Origin: Angiostrongylus vasorum
Taxonomy: Eukaryota; Nematoda; Chromadorea; Rhabditida; Metastrongylidae
Assembly (NCBI GenBank): GCA_018806985.1
Contig: JADANN010000301.1
Location: 87,631-151,630, forward strand
DNA length: 64,000 nucleotides
Direction of reading: 5' to 3'
Shown here in pieces: positions 36,001-50,200 of this stretch (its first letter is position 1; each line of letters opens with the position of its first letter). Under the pieces are notes generated by a model. That model saw only the letters and a program-made list of their open reading frames with translations, did not search any database and was not told the origin of the DNA. Both the position numbers and the translations under genes were made by a program.

Positions 36001-38200
36001 AGGAATACTTCTGATCTCTACCTATCACATTCCGTAGCGATTAAACCTCAATGGATCTAAACTCGCCGGCTCTATCTCAAAATACACCGAATATCGCGGT
36101 ATTATAGAGGAAACCGGCGAGATTTCTCGTGAAAAATAATCTCTACCTATCACATTCCGTAGCGATTAGATCTCAATGGAACGAAACTCGCCGGCTCTAC
36201 CTCAAAATACACCTAATATCGCGGTATTATAGAGGAAACCAGCGAGATTTCTCTTGAAAAAACAGTTCTAGAATCCATTAAAATCTATTTTTTTTAGAAA
36301 GGAATACTTCTGATCTCTACCTATCACATTCCGTAGCGATTAAACCTCAATGGATCTAAACTCGCCGGCTCTATCTCAAAAATACACCGAATATCGCGGT
36401 ATTATAGAGGAAACCGGCGAGATTTCTCGTGAAAAATAATCTCTACCTATCACATTCCGTAGCGATTAGATCTCAATGGAACGAAACTCGCCGGCTCTAC
36501 CTCAAAATACACCTAATATCGCGGTATTATAGAGGAAACCAGCGAGATTTCTCTTGAAAAAAACAGTTCTAGAATCCATTAAAATCTATTTTTTTTAGAA
36601 AGGAATACTTCTGATCTCTACCTATCACATTCCGTAGCGATTAAACCTCAATGGATCTAAACTCGCCGGCTCTATCTCAAAATACACCGAATATCGCGGT
36701 ATTATAGAGGAAACCGGCGAGATTTCTCGTGAAAACATAATCTCTACCCTATCACATTCCGTAGCGATTAGATCTCAATGGAACGAAACTCGCCGGCTCT
36801 ACCTCAAAATACACCTAATATCGCGGTATTATAGAGGAAACCAGCGAGATTTCTCTTGAAAAAAACAGTTCTAGAATCCATTAAAATCTATTTTTTTTAG
36901 AAAGGAATACTTCTGATCTCTACCTATCACATTCCGTAGCGATTAAACCTCAATGGATCTAAACTCGCCGGCTCTATCTCAAAATACACCGAATATCGCG
37001 GTATTATAGAGGAAACCGGCGAGATTTCTCGTGAAAAATAATCTCTACCTATCACATTCCGTAGCGATTAGATCTCAATGGAACGAAACTCGCCGGCTCT
37101 ACCTCAAAAATACACCTAATATCGCGGTATTATAGAGGAAACCAGCGAGATTTCTCTTGAAAAAAACAGTTCCAGAATCCATTAAAATCTAATTTTTTTT
37201 AGAAAGCAATACTTCTGATCTCTACCTATCACATTCCGTAGCGATTAAACCTCAATGGATCTAAACTCGCCGGCTCTATCTCAAAATACACCGAATATCG
37301 CGGTATTATAGAGGAAACCGGCGAGATTTCTCGTGAAAACATAATCTCTACCTATCACATTCCGTAGCGATTAGATCTCAATGGAACGAAACTCGCCGGC
37401 TCTACCTCAAAATACACCTAATATCGCGGTATTATAGAGGAAACCAGCGAGATTTCTCTTGAAAAAAACAGTTCCAGAATCCATTAAAATCTAATTTTTT
37501 TTAGAAAGCAATACTTCTGATCTCTACCTATCACATTCCGTAGCGATTAAACCTCAATGGATCTAAACTCGCCGGCTCTATCTCAAAATACACCGAATAT
37601 CGCGGTATTATAGAGGAAACCGGCGAGATTTCTCGTGAAAAATAATCTCTACCTATCACATTCCGTAGCGATTAGATCTCAATGGAACGAAACTCGCCGG
37701 CTCTACCTCAAAATACACCGAATATCGCGGTATTATAGAGGAAACCAGCGAGATTTCTCGTGAAAACATGATCTCTCCCTATCACATTCCGTAGCGATTA
37801 GATCTCAATGGATCGAAACTCGCCGGCTCTACCTCAAAATACACCTAATATCGCGGTATTATAGTGGAAACCAGCGAGATTTCTCTTGAAAAAACAGTTC
37901 CAGAATCCATTAAAATCTAATTTTTTTTAGAAAGCAATACTTCTGATCTCTACCTATCACATTCCGTAGCGATTAAACCTCAATGGATCTAAACTCGCCG
38001 GCTCTATCTCAAAATACACCGAATATCGCGGTATTATAGAGGAAACCGGCGAGATTTCTCGTGAAAAATAATCTCTACCTATCACATTCCGTAGCGATTA
38101 GACCTCAATGGATCGAAACTCGCCGGCTCTATCTCAAAATACACCGAATATCGCGGTATTATAGAGGAAACCAGCGAGATTTCTCGTGAAACATGATCTC
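33000..38200 (+). repeat. mixed tract passing into L-S1 dimers
   Basis: The first part mixes L, S1 and S2. From about 36000 to 37700 regular L-S1 pairs with gattagatctcaatggaacg dominate, like those at 12,000-14,590. Single-base A insertions (ctcaaaAatacacc) recur in several units. Confidence 0.78.
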
Positions 38201-41200
38201 TCCCTATCACATTCCGTAGCGATTAGACCTCAATGGATCTAAACTCGCCGGCTCTATCTCAAAATACACCTAATATCGCGGTATTATAGTGGAAACCAGC
38301 GAGATTTCTCTTGAAAAAACAGTTCTAGAATCCATTAAAATCTATTTTTTTAGAAAGGAATACTTCTGATCTCTACCTATCACATTCCGTAGCGATTAAA
38401 CCTCAATGGATCTAAACTCGCCGGCTCTATCTCAAAATACACCGAATATCGCGGTATTATAGAGGAAACCGGCGAGATTTCTCGTGAAAAATAATCTCTA
38501 CCTATCACATTCCGTAGCGATTAAACCTCAATGGATCTAAACTCGCCGGCTCTATCTCAAAATACACCGAATATCGCGGTATTATAGAGGAAACCAGCGA
38601 GATTTCTCGTGAAACATGATCTCTCCCTATCACATTCCGTAGCGATTAGACCTCAATGGATCTAAACTCGCCAGCTCTATCTCAAAATACACCTAATATC
38701 GCGGTATTATAGTGGAAACCAGCGAGATTTCTCTTGAAAAAAACAGTTCTAGAATCCATTAAAATCTATTTTTTTAGAAAGGAATACTTCTGATCTCTAC
38801 CTATCACATTCCGTAGCGATTAAACCTCAATGGATCTAAACTCGCCGGCTCTATCTCAAAATACACCGAATATCGCGGTATTATAGAGGAAACCAGCGAG
38901 ATTTCTCGTGAAACATGATCTCTCCCTATCACATTCCGTAGCGATTAGACCTCAATGGATCTAAACTCGCCGGCTCTATCTCAAAATACACCTAATATCG
39001 CGGTATTATAGTGGAAACCAGCGAGATTTCTCTTGAAAAAAACAGTTCTAGAATCCATTAAAATCTATTTTTTTAGAAAGGAATACTTCTGATCTCTACC
39101 TATCACATTCCGTAGCGATTAAACCTCAATGGATCTAAACTCGCCGGCTCTATCTCAAAATACACCGAATATCGCGGTATTATAGAGGAAACCAGCGAGA
39201 TTTCTCGTGAAACATGATCTCTCCCTATCACATTCCGTAGCGATTAGACCTCAATGGATCTAAACTCGCCAGCTCTATCTCAAAATACACCTAATATCGC
39301 GGTATTATAGTGGAAACCAGCGAGATTTCTCTTGAAAAAAACAGTTCTAGAATCCATTAAAATCTATTTTTTTAGAAAGGAATACTTCTGATCTCTACCT
39401 ATCACATTCCGTAGCGATTAAACCTCAATGGATCTAAACTCGCCGGCTCTATCTCAAAATACACCGAATATCGCGGTATTATAGAGGAAACCAGCGAGAT
39501 TTCTCGTGAAACATGATCTCTCCCTATCACATTCCGTAGCGATTAGACCTCAATGGATCTAAACTCGCCAGCTCTATCTCAAAATACACCTAATATCGCG
39601 GTATTATAGTGGAAACCAGCGAGATTTCTCTTGAAAAAAACAGTTCTAGAATCCATTAAAATCTATTTTTTTAGAAAGGAATACTTCTGATCTCTACCTA
39701 TCACATTCCGTAGCGATTAAACCTCAATGGATCTAAACTCGCCGGCTCTATCTCAAAATACACCGAATATCGCGGTATTATAGAGGAAACCAGCGAGATT
39801 TCTCGTGAAACATGATCTCTACCCTATCACATTCCGTAGCGATTAGATCTCAATGGATCGAAACTCGCCGGCTCTACCTCAAAAATACACCTAATATCGC
39901 GGTATTATAGTGGAAACCAGCGAGATTTCTCTTGAAAAAAACAGTTCTAGAATCCATTAAAATCTAATTTTTTTTAGAAAGGAATACTTCTGATCTCTAC
40001 CTATCACATTCCGTAGCGATTAAACCTCAATGGATCTAAACTCGCCGGCTCTATCTCAAAATACACCGAATATCGCGGTATTATAGAGGAAACCGGCGAG
40101 ATTTCTCGTGAAAAATAATCTCTACCTATCACATTCCGTAGCGATTAGATCTCAATGGATCGAAACTCGCCGGCTCTACCTCAAAATACACCTAATATCG
40201 CGGTATTATAGTGGAAACCAGCGAGATTTCTCTTGAAAAAACAGTTCCAGAATCCATTAAAATCTAATTTTTTTTAGAAAGCAATACTTCTGATCTCTAC
40301 CTATCACATTCCGTAGCGATTAAACCTCAATGGATCTAAACTCGCCGGCTCTATCTCAAAATACACCGAATATCGCGGTATTATAGAGGAAACCGGCGAG
40401 ATTTCTCGTGAAAAATAATCTCTACCTATCACATTCCGTAGCGATTAGATCTCAATGGAACGAAACTCGCCGGCTCTACCTCAAAAATACACCTAATATC
40501 GCGGTATTATAGAGGAAACCAGCGAGATTTCTCTTGAAAAAACAGTTCCAGAATCCATTAAAATCTAATTTTTTTTAGAAAGCAATACTTCTGATCTCTA
40601 CCTATCACATTCCGTAGCGATTAAACCTCAATGGATCTAAACTCGCCGGCTCTATCTCAAAATACACCGAATATCGCGGTATTATAGAGGAAACCGGCGA
40701 GATTTCTCGTGAAAAATAATCTCTACCTATCACATTCCGTAGCGATTAGATCTCAATGGAACGAAACTCGCCGGCTCTACCTCAAAATACACCGAATATC
40801 GCGGTATTATAGAGGAAACCAGCGAGATTTCTCGTGAAAAATAATCTCTACCCTATCACATTCCGTAGCGATTAGATCTCAATGGATCGAAACTCGCCGG
40901 CTCTACCTCAAAATACACCTAATATCGCGGTATTATAGTGGAAACCAGCGAGATTTCTCTTGAAAAAACAGTTCCAGAATCCATTAAAATCTAATTTTTT
41001 TTAGAAAGCAATACTTCTGATCTCTACCTATCACATTCCGTAGCGATTAAACCTCAATGGATCTAAACTCGCCGGCTCTATCTCAAAATACACCGAATAT
41101 CGCGGTATTATAGAGGAAACCGGCGAGATTTCTCGTGAAAAATAATCTCTACCTATCACATTCCGTAGCGATTAGATCTCAATGGATCGAAACTCGCCGG

Positions 41201-41250
41201 CTCTATCTCAAAATACACCGAATATCGCGGTATTATAGAGGAAACCAGCG
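38200..41250 (+). repeat. S2-L dimers (299 bp) followed by L-S1 dimers
   Basis: The S2 landmark falls at 38926, 39225 and 39524, exactly 299 bp apart, with ctcgccAgctc in most S2 units. After about 39830 the tract changes to L-S1 pairs with gattagatctcaatgg, ending near 41250. Confidence 0.83.
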
Positions 41251-44200
41251 AGATTTCTCGTGAAACATGATCTCTCCCTATCACATTCCGTAGCGATTAG
41301 ACCTCAATGGATCTAAACTCGCCGGCTCTATCTCAAAATACACCTAATATCGCGGTATTATAGTGGAAACCAGCGAGATTTCTCTTGAAAAAACAGTTCT
41401 AGAATCCATTAAAATCTATTTTTTAGAAAGGAATACTTCTGATCTCTACCTATCACATTCCGTAGCGATTAAACCTCAATGGATCTAAACTCGCCGGCTC
41501 TATCTCAAAATACACCGAATATCGCGGTATTATAGAGGAAACCGGCGAGATTTCTCGTGAAAAATAATCTCTACCTATCACATTCCGTAGCGATTAGATC
41601 TCAATGGATCGAAACTCGCCGGCTCTACCTCAAAATACACCGAGTATCGCGGTATTATAGTGGAAACCAGCGAGATTTCTCTTGAAAAAAACAGTTCTAG
41701 AATCCATTAAAATCTATTTTTTTTAGAAAGGAATACTTCTGATCTCTACCTATCACATTCCGTAGCGATTAAACCTCAATGGATCTAAACTCGCCGGCTC
41801 TATCTCAAAATACACCGAATATCGCGGTATTATAGAGGAAACCGGCGAGATTTCTCGTGAAAAAATAATCTCTACCTATCACATTCCGTAGCGATTAGAC
41901 CTCAATGGATCGAAACTCGCCGGCTCTATCTCAAAATACACCGAATATCGCGGTATTATAGAGGAAAGCGGCGAGATTTCTCGTGAAAAATAATCTCTAC
42001 CTATCACATTCCGTAGCGATTAAACCTCAATGGATCTAAACTCGCCGGCTCTATCTCAAAATACACCGAATATCGCGGTATTATAGAGGAAACCGGCGAG
42101 ATTTCTCGTGAAAAATAATCTCTACCTATCACATTCCGTAGCGATTAAACCTCAATGGATCTAAACTCGCCGGCTCTATCTCAAAATACACCGAATATCG
42201 CGGTATTATAGAGGAAACCGGCGAGATTTCTCGTGAAAAATAATCTCTACCCTATCACATTCCGTAGCGATTAAACCTCAATGGATCTAAACTCGCCGGC
42301 TCTATCTCAAAATACACCGAATATCGCGGTATTATAGAGGAAACCGGCGAGATTTCTCGTGAAAAATAATCTCTACCTATCACATTCCGTAGCGATTAAA
42401 CCTCAATGGATCTAAACTCGCCGGCTCTATCTCAAAATACACCGAATATCGCGGTATTATAGAGGAAACCGGCGAGATTTCTCGTGAAAAATAATCTCTA
42501 CCTATCACATTCCGTAGCGATTAGACCTCAATGGATCGAAACTCGCCGGCTCTATCTCAAAATACACCGAATATCGCGGTATTATAGAGGAAACCAGCGA
42601 GATTTCTCGTGAAACATGATCTCTCCCTATCACATTCCGTAGCGATTAAACCTCAATGGATCTAAACTCGCCGGCTCTATCTCAAAATACACCGAATATC
42701 GCGGTATTATAGAGGAAACCGGCGAGATTTCTCGTGAAAAATAATCTCTACCTATCACATTCCGTAGCGATTAAACCTCAATGGATCTAAACTCGCCGGC
42801 TCTATCTCAAAATACACCGAATATCGCGGTATTATAGAGGAAACCAGCGAGATTTCTCGTGAAACATGATCTCTCCCTATCACATTCCGTAGCGATTAGA
42901 CCTCAATGGATCTAAACTCGCCAGCTCTATCTCAAAATACACCTAATATCGCGGTATTATAGTGGAAACCAGCGAGATTTCTCTTGAAAAAAACAGTTCT
43001 GGAATCCATTAAAATCTATTTTTTAGAAAGGAATACTTCTGATCTCTACCTATCACATTCCGTAGCGATTAAACCTCAATGGATCTAAACTCGCCGGCTC
43101 TATCTCAAAATACACCGAATATCGCGGTATTATAGAGGAAACCAGCGAGATTTCTCGTGAAACATGATCTCTCCCTATCACATTCCGTAGCGATTAGACC
43201 TCAATGGATCTAAACTCGCCAGCTCTATCTCAAAATACACCTAATATCGCGGTATTATAGTGGAAACCAGCGAGATTTCTCTTGAAAAAAAACAGTTCTG
43301 GAATCCATTAAAATCTATTTTTTTAGAAAGGAATACTTCTGATCTCTACCTATCACATTCCGTAGCGATTAAACCTCAATGGATCTAAACTCGCCGGCTC
43401 TATCTCAAAATACACCGAATATCGCGGTATTATAGAGGAAACCAGCGAGATTTCTCGTGAAACATGATCTCTCCCTATCACATTCCGTAGCGATTAGACC
43501 TCAATGGATCTAAACTCGCCAGCTCTATCTCAAAATACACCTAATATCGCGGTATTATAGTGGAAACCAGCGAGATTTCTCTTGAAAAAACAGTTCTAGA
43601 ATCCATTAAAATCTATTTTTTTAGAAAGGAATACTTCTGATCTCTACCTATCACATTCCGTAGCGATTAAACCTCAATGGATCTAAACTCGCCGGCTCTA
43701 TCTCAAAATACACCGAATATCGCGGTATTATAGAGGAAACCGGCGAGATTTCTCGTGAAAAAATAATCTCTACCTATCACATTCCGTAGCGATTAGACCT
43801 CAATGGATCTAAACTCGCCGGCTCTATCTCAAAATACACCGAATATCGCGGTATTATAGAGGAAACCAGCGAGATTTCTCGTGAAACATGATCTCTCCCT
43901 ATCACATTCCGTAGCGATTAGACCTCAATGGATCGAAACTCGCCGGCTCTACCTCAAAATACACCGAATATCGCGGTATTATAGTGGAAACCAGCGAGAT
44001 TTCTCTTGAAAAAAACAGTTCTAGAATCCATTAAAATCTATTTTTTTTAGAAAGGAATACTTCTGATCTCTACCTATCACATTCCGTAGCGATTAGACCT
44101 CAATGGATCGAAACTCGCCGGCTCTATCTCAAAATACACCGAATATCGCGGTATTATAGAGGAAACCAGCGAGATTTCTCGTGAAACATGATCTCTCCCT

Positions 44201-47200
44201 ATCACATTCCGTAGCGATTAGACCTCAATGGATCGAAACTCGCCGGCTCTATCTCAAAATACACCTAATATCGCGGTATTATAGTGGAAACCAGCGAGAT
44301 TTCTCTTGAAAAAAACAGTTCTAGAATCCATTAAAATCTAATTTTTTTAGAAAGCAATACTTCTGATCTCTACCTATCACATTCCGTAGCGATTAAACCT
44401 CAATGGATCTAAACTCGCCGGCTCTATCTCAAAATACACCGAATATCGCGGTATTATAGAGGAAACCGGCGAGATTTCTCGTGAAAAATAATCTCTACCT
44501 ATCACATTCCGTAGCGATTAGACCTCAATGGATCTAAACTCGCCGGCTCTATCTCAAAATACACCGAATATCGCGGTATTATAGAGGAAACCAGCGAGAT
44601 TTCTCGTGAAACATGATCTCTCCCTATCACATTCCGTAGCGATTAGACCTCAATGGATCTAAACTCGCCAGCTCTATCTCAAAATACACCTAATATCGCG
44701 GTATTATAGTGGAAACCAGCGAGATTTCTCTTGAAAAAAACAGTTCTAGAATCCATTAAAATCTATTTTTTTAGAAAGGAATACTTCTGATCTCTACCTA
44801 TCACATTCCGTAGCGATTAAACCTCAATGGATCTAAACTCGCCGGCTCTATCTCAAAATACACCGAATATCGCGGTATTATAGAGGAAACCGGCGAGATT
44901 TCTCGTGAAAAATAATCTCTACCTATCACATTCCGTAGCGATTAGACCTCAATGGATCGAAACTCGCCGGCTCTATCTCAAAATACACCGAATATCGCGG
45001 TATTATAGTGGAAACCAGCGAGATTTCTCTTGAAAAAACAGTTCTAGAATCCATTAAAATCTATTTTTTTAGAAAGGAATACTTCTGATCTCTACCTATC
45101 ACATTCCGTAGCGATTAAACCTCAATGGATCTAAACTCGCCGGCTCTATCTCAAAATACACCGAATATCGCGGTATTATAGAGGAAACCGGCGAGATTTC
45201 TCGTGAAAAATAATCTCTACCTATCACATTCCGTAGCGATTAGACCTCAATGGATCGAAACTCGCCGGCTCTATCTCAAAATACACCGAATATCGCGGTA
45301 TTATAGAGGAAACCGGCGAGATTTCTCGTGAAAACATAATCTCTACCCTATCACATTCCGTAGCGATTAAACCTCAATGGATCTAAACTCGCCGGCTCTA
45401 TCTCAAAATACACCGAATATCGCGGTATTATAGAGGAAACCGGCGAGATTTCTCGTGAAAAATAATCTCTACCTATCACATTCCGTAGCGATTAAACCTC
45501 AATGGATCTAAACTCGCCGGCTCTATCTCAAAATACACCGAATATCGCGGTATTATAGAGGAAACCGGCGAGATTTCTCGTGAAAAATAATCTCTACCCT
45601 ATCACATTCCGTAGCGATTAAACCTCAATGGATCTAAACTCGCCGGCTCTATCTCAAAATACACCGAATATCGCGGTATTATAGAGGAAACCGGCGAGAT
45701 TTCTCGTGAAAAAATAATCTCTACCTATCACATTCCGTAGCGATTAAACCTCAATGGATCGAAACTCGCCGGCTCTATCTCAAAATACACCGAATATCGC
45801 GGTATTATAGAGGAAACCAGCGAGATTTCTCGTGAAAACATAATCTCTCCCTATCACATTCCGTAGCGATTAGACCTCAATGGATCTAAACTCGCCGGCT
45901 CTATCTCAAAATACACCGAATATCGCGGTATTATAGAGGGAAACCGGCGAGATTTCTCGTGAAAAATAATCTCTCACCTATCACATTCCGTAGCGATTAA
46001 ACCTCAATGGATCTAAACTCGCCGGCTCTATCTCAAAATACACCGAATATCGCGGTATTATAGAGGAAACCGGCGAGATTTCTCGTGAAAAATAATCTCT
46101 ACCTATCACATTCCGTAGCGATTAGACCTCAATGGATCGAAACTCGCCAGCTCTATCTCAAAATACACCGAATATCGCGGTATTATAGAGGAAACCAGCG
46201 AGATTTCTCGTGAAAACATGATCTCTCCCTATCACATTCCGTAGCGATTAAACCTCAATGGATCTAAACTCGCCGGCTCTATCTCAAAATACACCGAATA
46301 TCGCGGTATTATAGAGGAAACCGGCGAGATTTCTCGTGAAAAATAATCTCTACCTATCACATTCCGTAGCGATTAAACCTCAATGGATCTAAACTCGCCG
46401 GCTCTATCTCAAAATACACCGAATATCGCGGTATTATAGAGGAAACCAGCGAGATTTCTCGTGAAACATGATCTCTCCCTATCACATTCCGTAGCGATTA
46501 GACCTCAATGGATCTAAACTCGCCAGCTCTATCTCAAAATACACCTAATATCGCGGTATTATAGTGGAAACCAGCGAGATTTCTCTTGAAAAAAACAGTT
46601 CTGGAATCCATTAAAATCTATTTTTTTAGAAAGGAATACTTCTGATCTCTACCTATCACATTCCGTAGCGATTAAACCTCAATGGATCTAAACTCGCCGG
46701 CTCTATCTCAAAATACACCGAATATCGCGGTATTATAGAGGAAACCAGCGAGATTTCTCGTGAAACATGATCTCTCCCTATCACATTCCGTAGCGATTAG
46801 ACCTCAATGGATCTAAACTCGCCAGCTCTATCTCAAAATACACCTAATATCGCGGTATTATAGTGGAAACCAGCGAGATTTCTCTTGAAAAAAACAGTTC
46901 TAGAATCCATTAAAATCTATTTTTTTAGAAAGGAATACTTCTGATCTCTACCTATCACATTCCGTAGCGATTAAACCTCAATGGATCTAAACTCGCCGGC
47001 TCTATCTCAAAATACACCGAATATCGCGGTATTATAGAGGAAACCAGCGAGATTTCTCGTGAAACATGATCTCTCCCTATCACATTCCGTAGCGATTAGA
47101 CCTCAATGGATCTAAACTCGCCAGCTCTATCTCAAAATACACCTAATATCGCGGTATTATAGTGGAAACCAGCGAGATTTCTCTTGAAAAAAACAGTTCT

Positions 47201-50200
47201 AGAATCCATTAAAATCTATTTTTTTAGAAAGGAATACTTCTGATCTCTACCTATCACATTCCGTAGCGATTAAACCTCAATGGATCTAAACTCGCCGGCT
47301 CTATCTCAAAATACACCGAATATCGCGGTATTATAGAGGAAACCAGCGAGATTTCTCGTGAAACATGATCTCTCCCTATCACATTCCGTAGCGATTAGAC
47401 CTCAATGGATCTAAACTCGCCAGCTCTATCTCAAAATACACCTAATATCGCGGTATTATAGTGGAAACCAGCGAGATTTCTCTTGAAAAAACAGTTCTAG
47501 AATCCATTAAAATCTATTTTTTTAGAAAGGAATACTTCTGATCTCTACCTATCACATTCCGTAGCGATTAAACCTCAATGGATCTAAACTCGCCGGCTCT
47601 ATCTCAAAAATACACCGAATATCGCGGTATTATAGAGGAAACCAGCGAGATTTCTCGTGAAACATGATCTCTCCCTATCACATTCCGTAGCGATTAGACC
47701 TCAATGGATCGAAACTCGCCGGCTCTATCTCAAAATACACCTAATATCGCGGTATTATAGTGGAAACCAGCGAGATTTCTCTTGAAAAAAACAGTTCTAG
47801 AATCCATTAAAATCTATTTTTTTAGAAAGGAATACTTCTGATCTCTACCTATCACATTCCGTAGCGATTAAACCTCAATGGATCTAAACTCGCCGGCTCT
47901 ATCTCAAAATACACCGAATATCGCGGTATTATAGAGGAAACCAGCGAGATTTCTCGTGAAAACATGATCTCTCCCTATCACATTCCGTAGCGATTAGACC
48001 TCAATGGATCGAAACTCGCCGGCTCTATCTCAAAATACACCGAATATCGCGGTATTATAGTGGAAACCAGCGAGATTTCTCTTGAAAAAAACAGTTCTAG
48101 AATCCATTAAAATCTATTTTTTTAGAAAGGAATACTTCTGATCTCTACCTATCACATTCCGTAGCGATTAAACCTCAATGGATCTAAACTCGCCGGCTCT
48201 ATCTCAAAATACACCGAATATCGCGGTATTATAGAGGAAACCAGCGAGATTTCTCGTGAAACATGATCTCTCCCTATCACATTCCGTAGCGATTAGACCT
48301 CAATGGATCGAAACTCGCCAGCTCTATCTCAAAATACACCTAATATCGCGGTATTATAGTGGAAACCAGCGAGATTTCTCTTGAAAAAAACAGTTCTAGA
48401 ATCCATTAAAATCTATTTTTTTAGAAAGGAATACTTCTGATCTCTACCTATCACATTCCGTAGCGATTAAACCTCAATGGATCTAAACTCGCCGGCTCTA
48501 TCTCAAAATACACCGAATATCGCGGTATTATAGAGGAAACCAGCGAGATTTCTCGTGAAACATGATCTCTCCCTATCACATTCCGTAGCGATTAGACCTC
48601 AATGGATCGAAACTCGCCGGCTCTATCTCAAAATACACCTAATATCGCGGTATTATAGTGGAAACCAGCGAGATTTCTCTTGAAAAAACAGTTCTAGAAT
48701 CCATTAAAATCTATTTTTTTAGAAAGGAATACTTCTGATCTCTACCTATCACATTCCGTAGCGATTAAACCTCAATGGATCTAAACTCGCCGGCTCTATC
48801 TCAAAATACACCGAATATCGCGGTATTATAGAGGAAACCAGCGAGATTTCTCGTGAAACATGATCTCTCCCTATCACATTCCGTAGCGATTAGACCTCAA
48901 TGGATCGAAACTCGCCGGCTCTATCTCAAAATACACCTAATATCGCGGTATTATAGTGGAAACCAGCGAGATTTCTCTTGAAAAAACAGTTCTAGAATCC
49001 ATTAAAATCTATTTTTTTTAGAAAGGAATACTTCTGATCTCTACCTATCACATTCCGTAGCGATTAAACCTCAATGGATCTAAACTCGCCGGCTCTATCT
49101 CAAAATACACCGAATATCGCGGTATTATAGAGGAAACCAGCGAGATTTCTCGTGAAACATGATCTCTCCCTATCACATTCCGTAGCGATTAGACCTCAAT
49201 GGATCGAAACTCGCCGGCTCTACCTCAAAATACACCTAATATCGCGGTATTATAGTGGAAACCAGCGAGATTTCTCTTGAAAAAAACAGTTCTAGAATCC
49301 ATTAAAATCTATTTTTTTTAGAAAGGAATACTTCTGATCTCTACCTATCACATTCCGTAGCGATTAGACCTCAATGGATCGAAACTCGCCGGCTCTATCT
49401 CAAAATACACCGAATATCGCGGTATTATAGAGGAAACCAGCGAGATTTCTCGTGAAACATGATCTCTCCCTATCACATTCCGTAGCGATTAGATCTCAAT
49501 GGATCGAAACTCGCCGGCTCTACCTCAAAATACACCTAATATCGCGGTATTATAGTGGAAACCAGCGAGATTTCTCTTGAAAAAACAGTTCTAGAATCCA
49601 TTAAAATCTAATTTTTTTTAGAAAGCAATACTTCTGATCTCTACCTATCACATTCCGTAGCGATTAAACCTCAATGGATCTAAACTCGCCGGCTCTATCT
49701 CAAAATACACCGAATATCGCGGTATTATAGAGGAAACCGGCGAGATTTCTCGTGAAAAATAATCTCTACCTATCACATTCCGTAGCGATTAGACCTCAAT
49801 GGATCGAAACTCGCCGGCTCTATCTCAAAATACACCGAATATCGCGGTATTATAGAGGAAACCAGCGAGATTTCTCGTGAAACATGATCTCTCCCTATCA
49901 CATTCCGTAGCGATTAGACCTCAATGGATCGAAACTCGCCAGCTCTATCTCAAAATACACCTAATATCGCGGTATTATAGTGGAAACCAGCGAGATTTCT
50001 CTTGAAAAAACAGTTCTAGAATCCATTAAAATCTATTTTTTTAGAAAGGAATACTTCTGATCTCTACCTATCACATTCCGTAGCGATTAAACCTCAATGG
50101 ATCTAAACTCGCCGGCTCTATCTCAAAATACACCGAATATCGCGGTATTATAGAGGAAACCGGCGAGATTTCTCGTGAAAAATAATCTCTACCTATCACA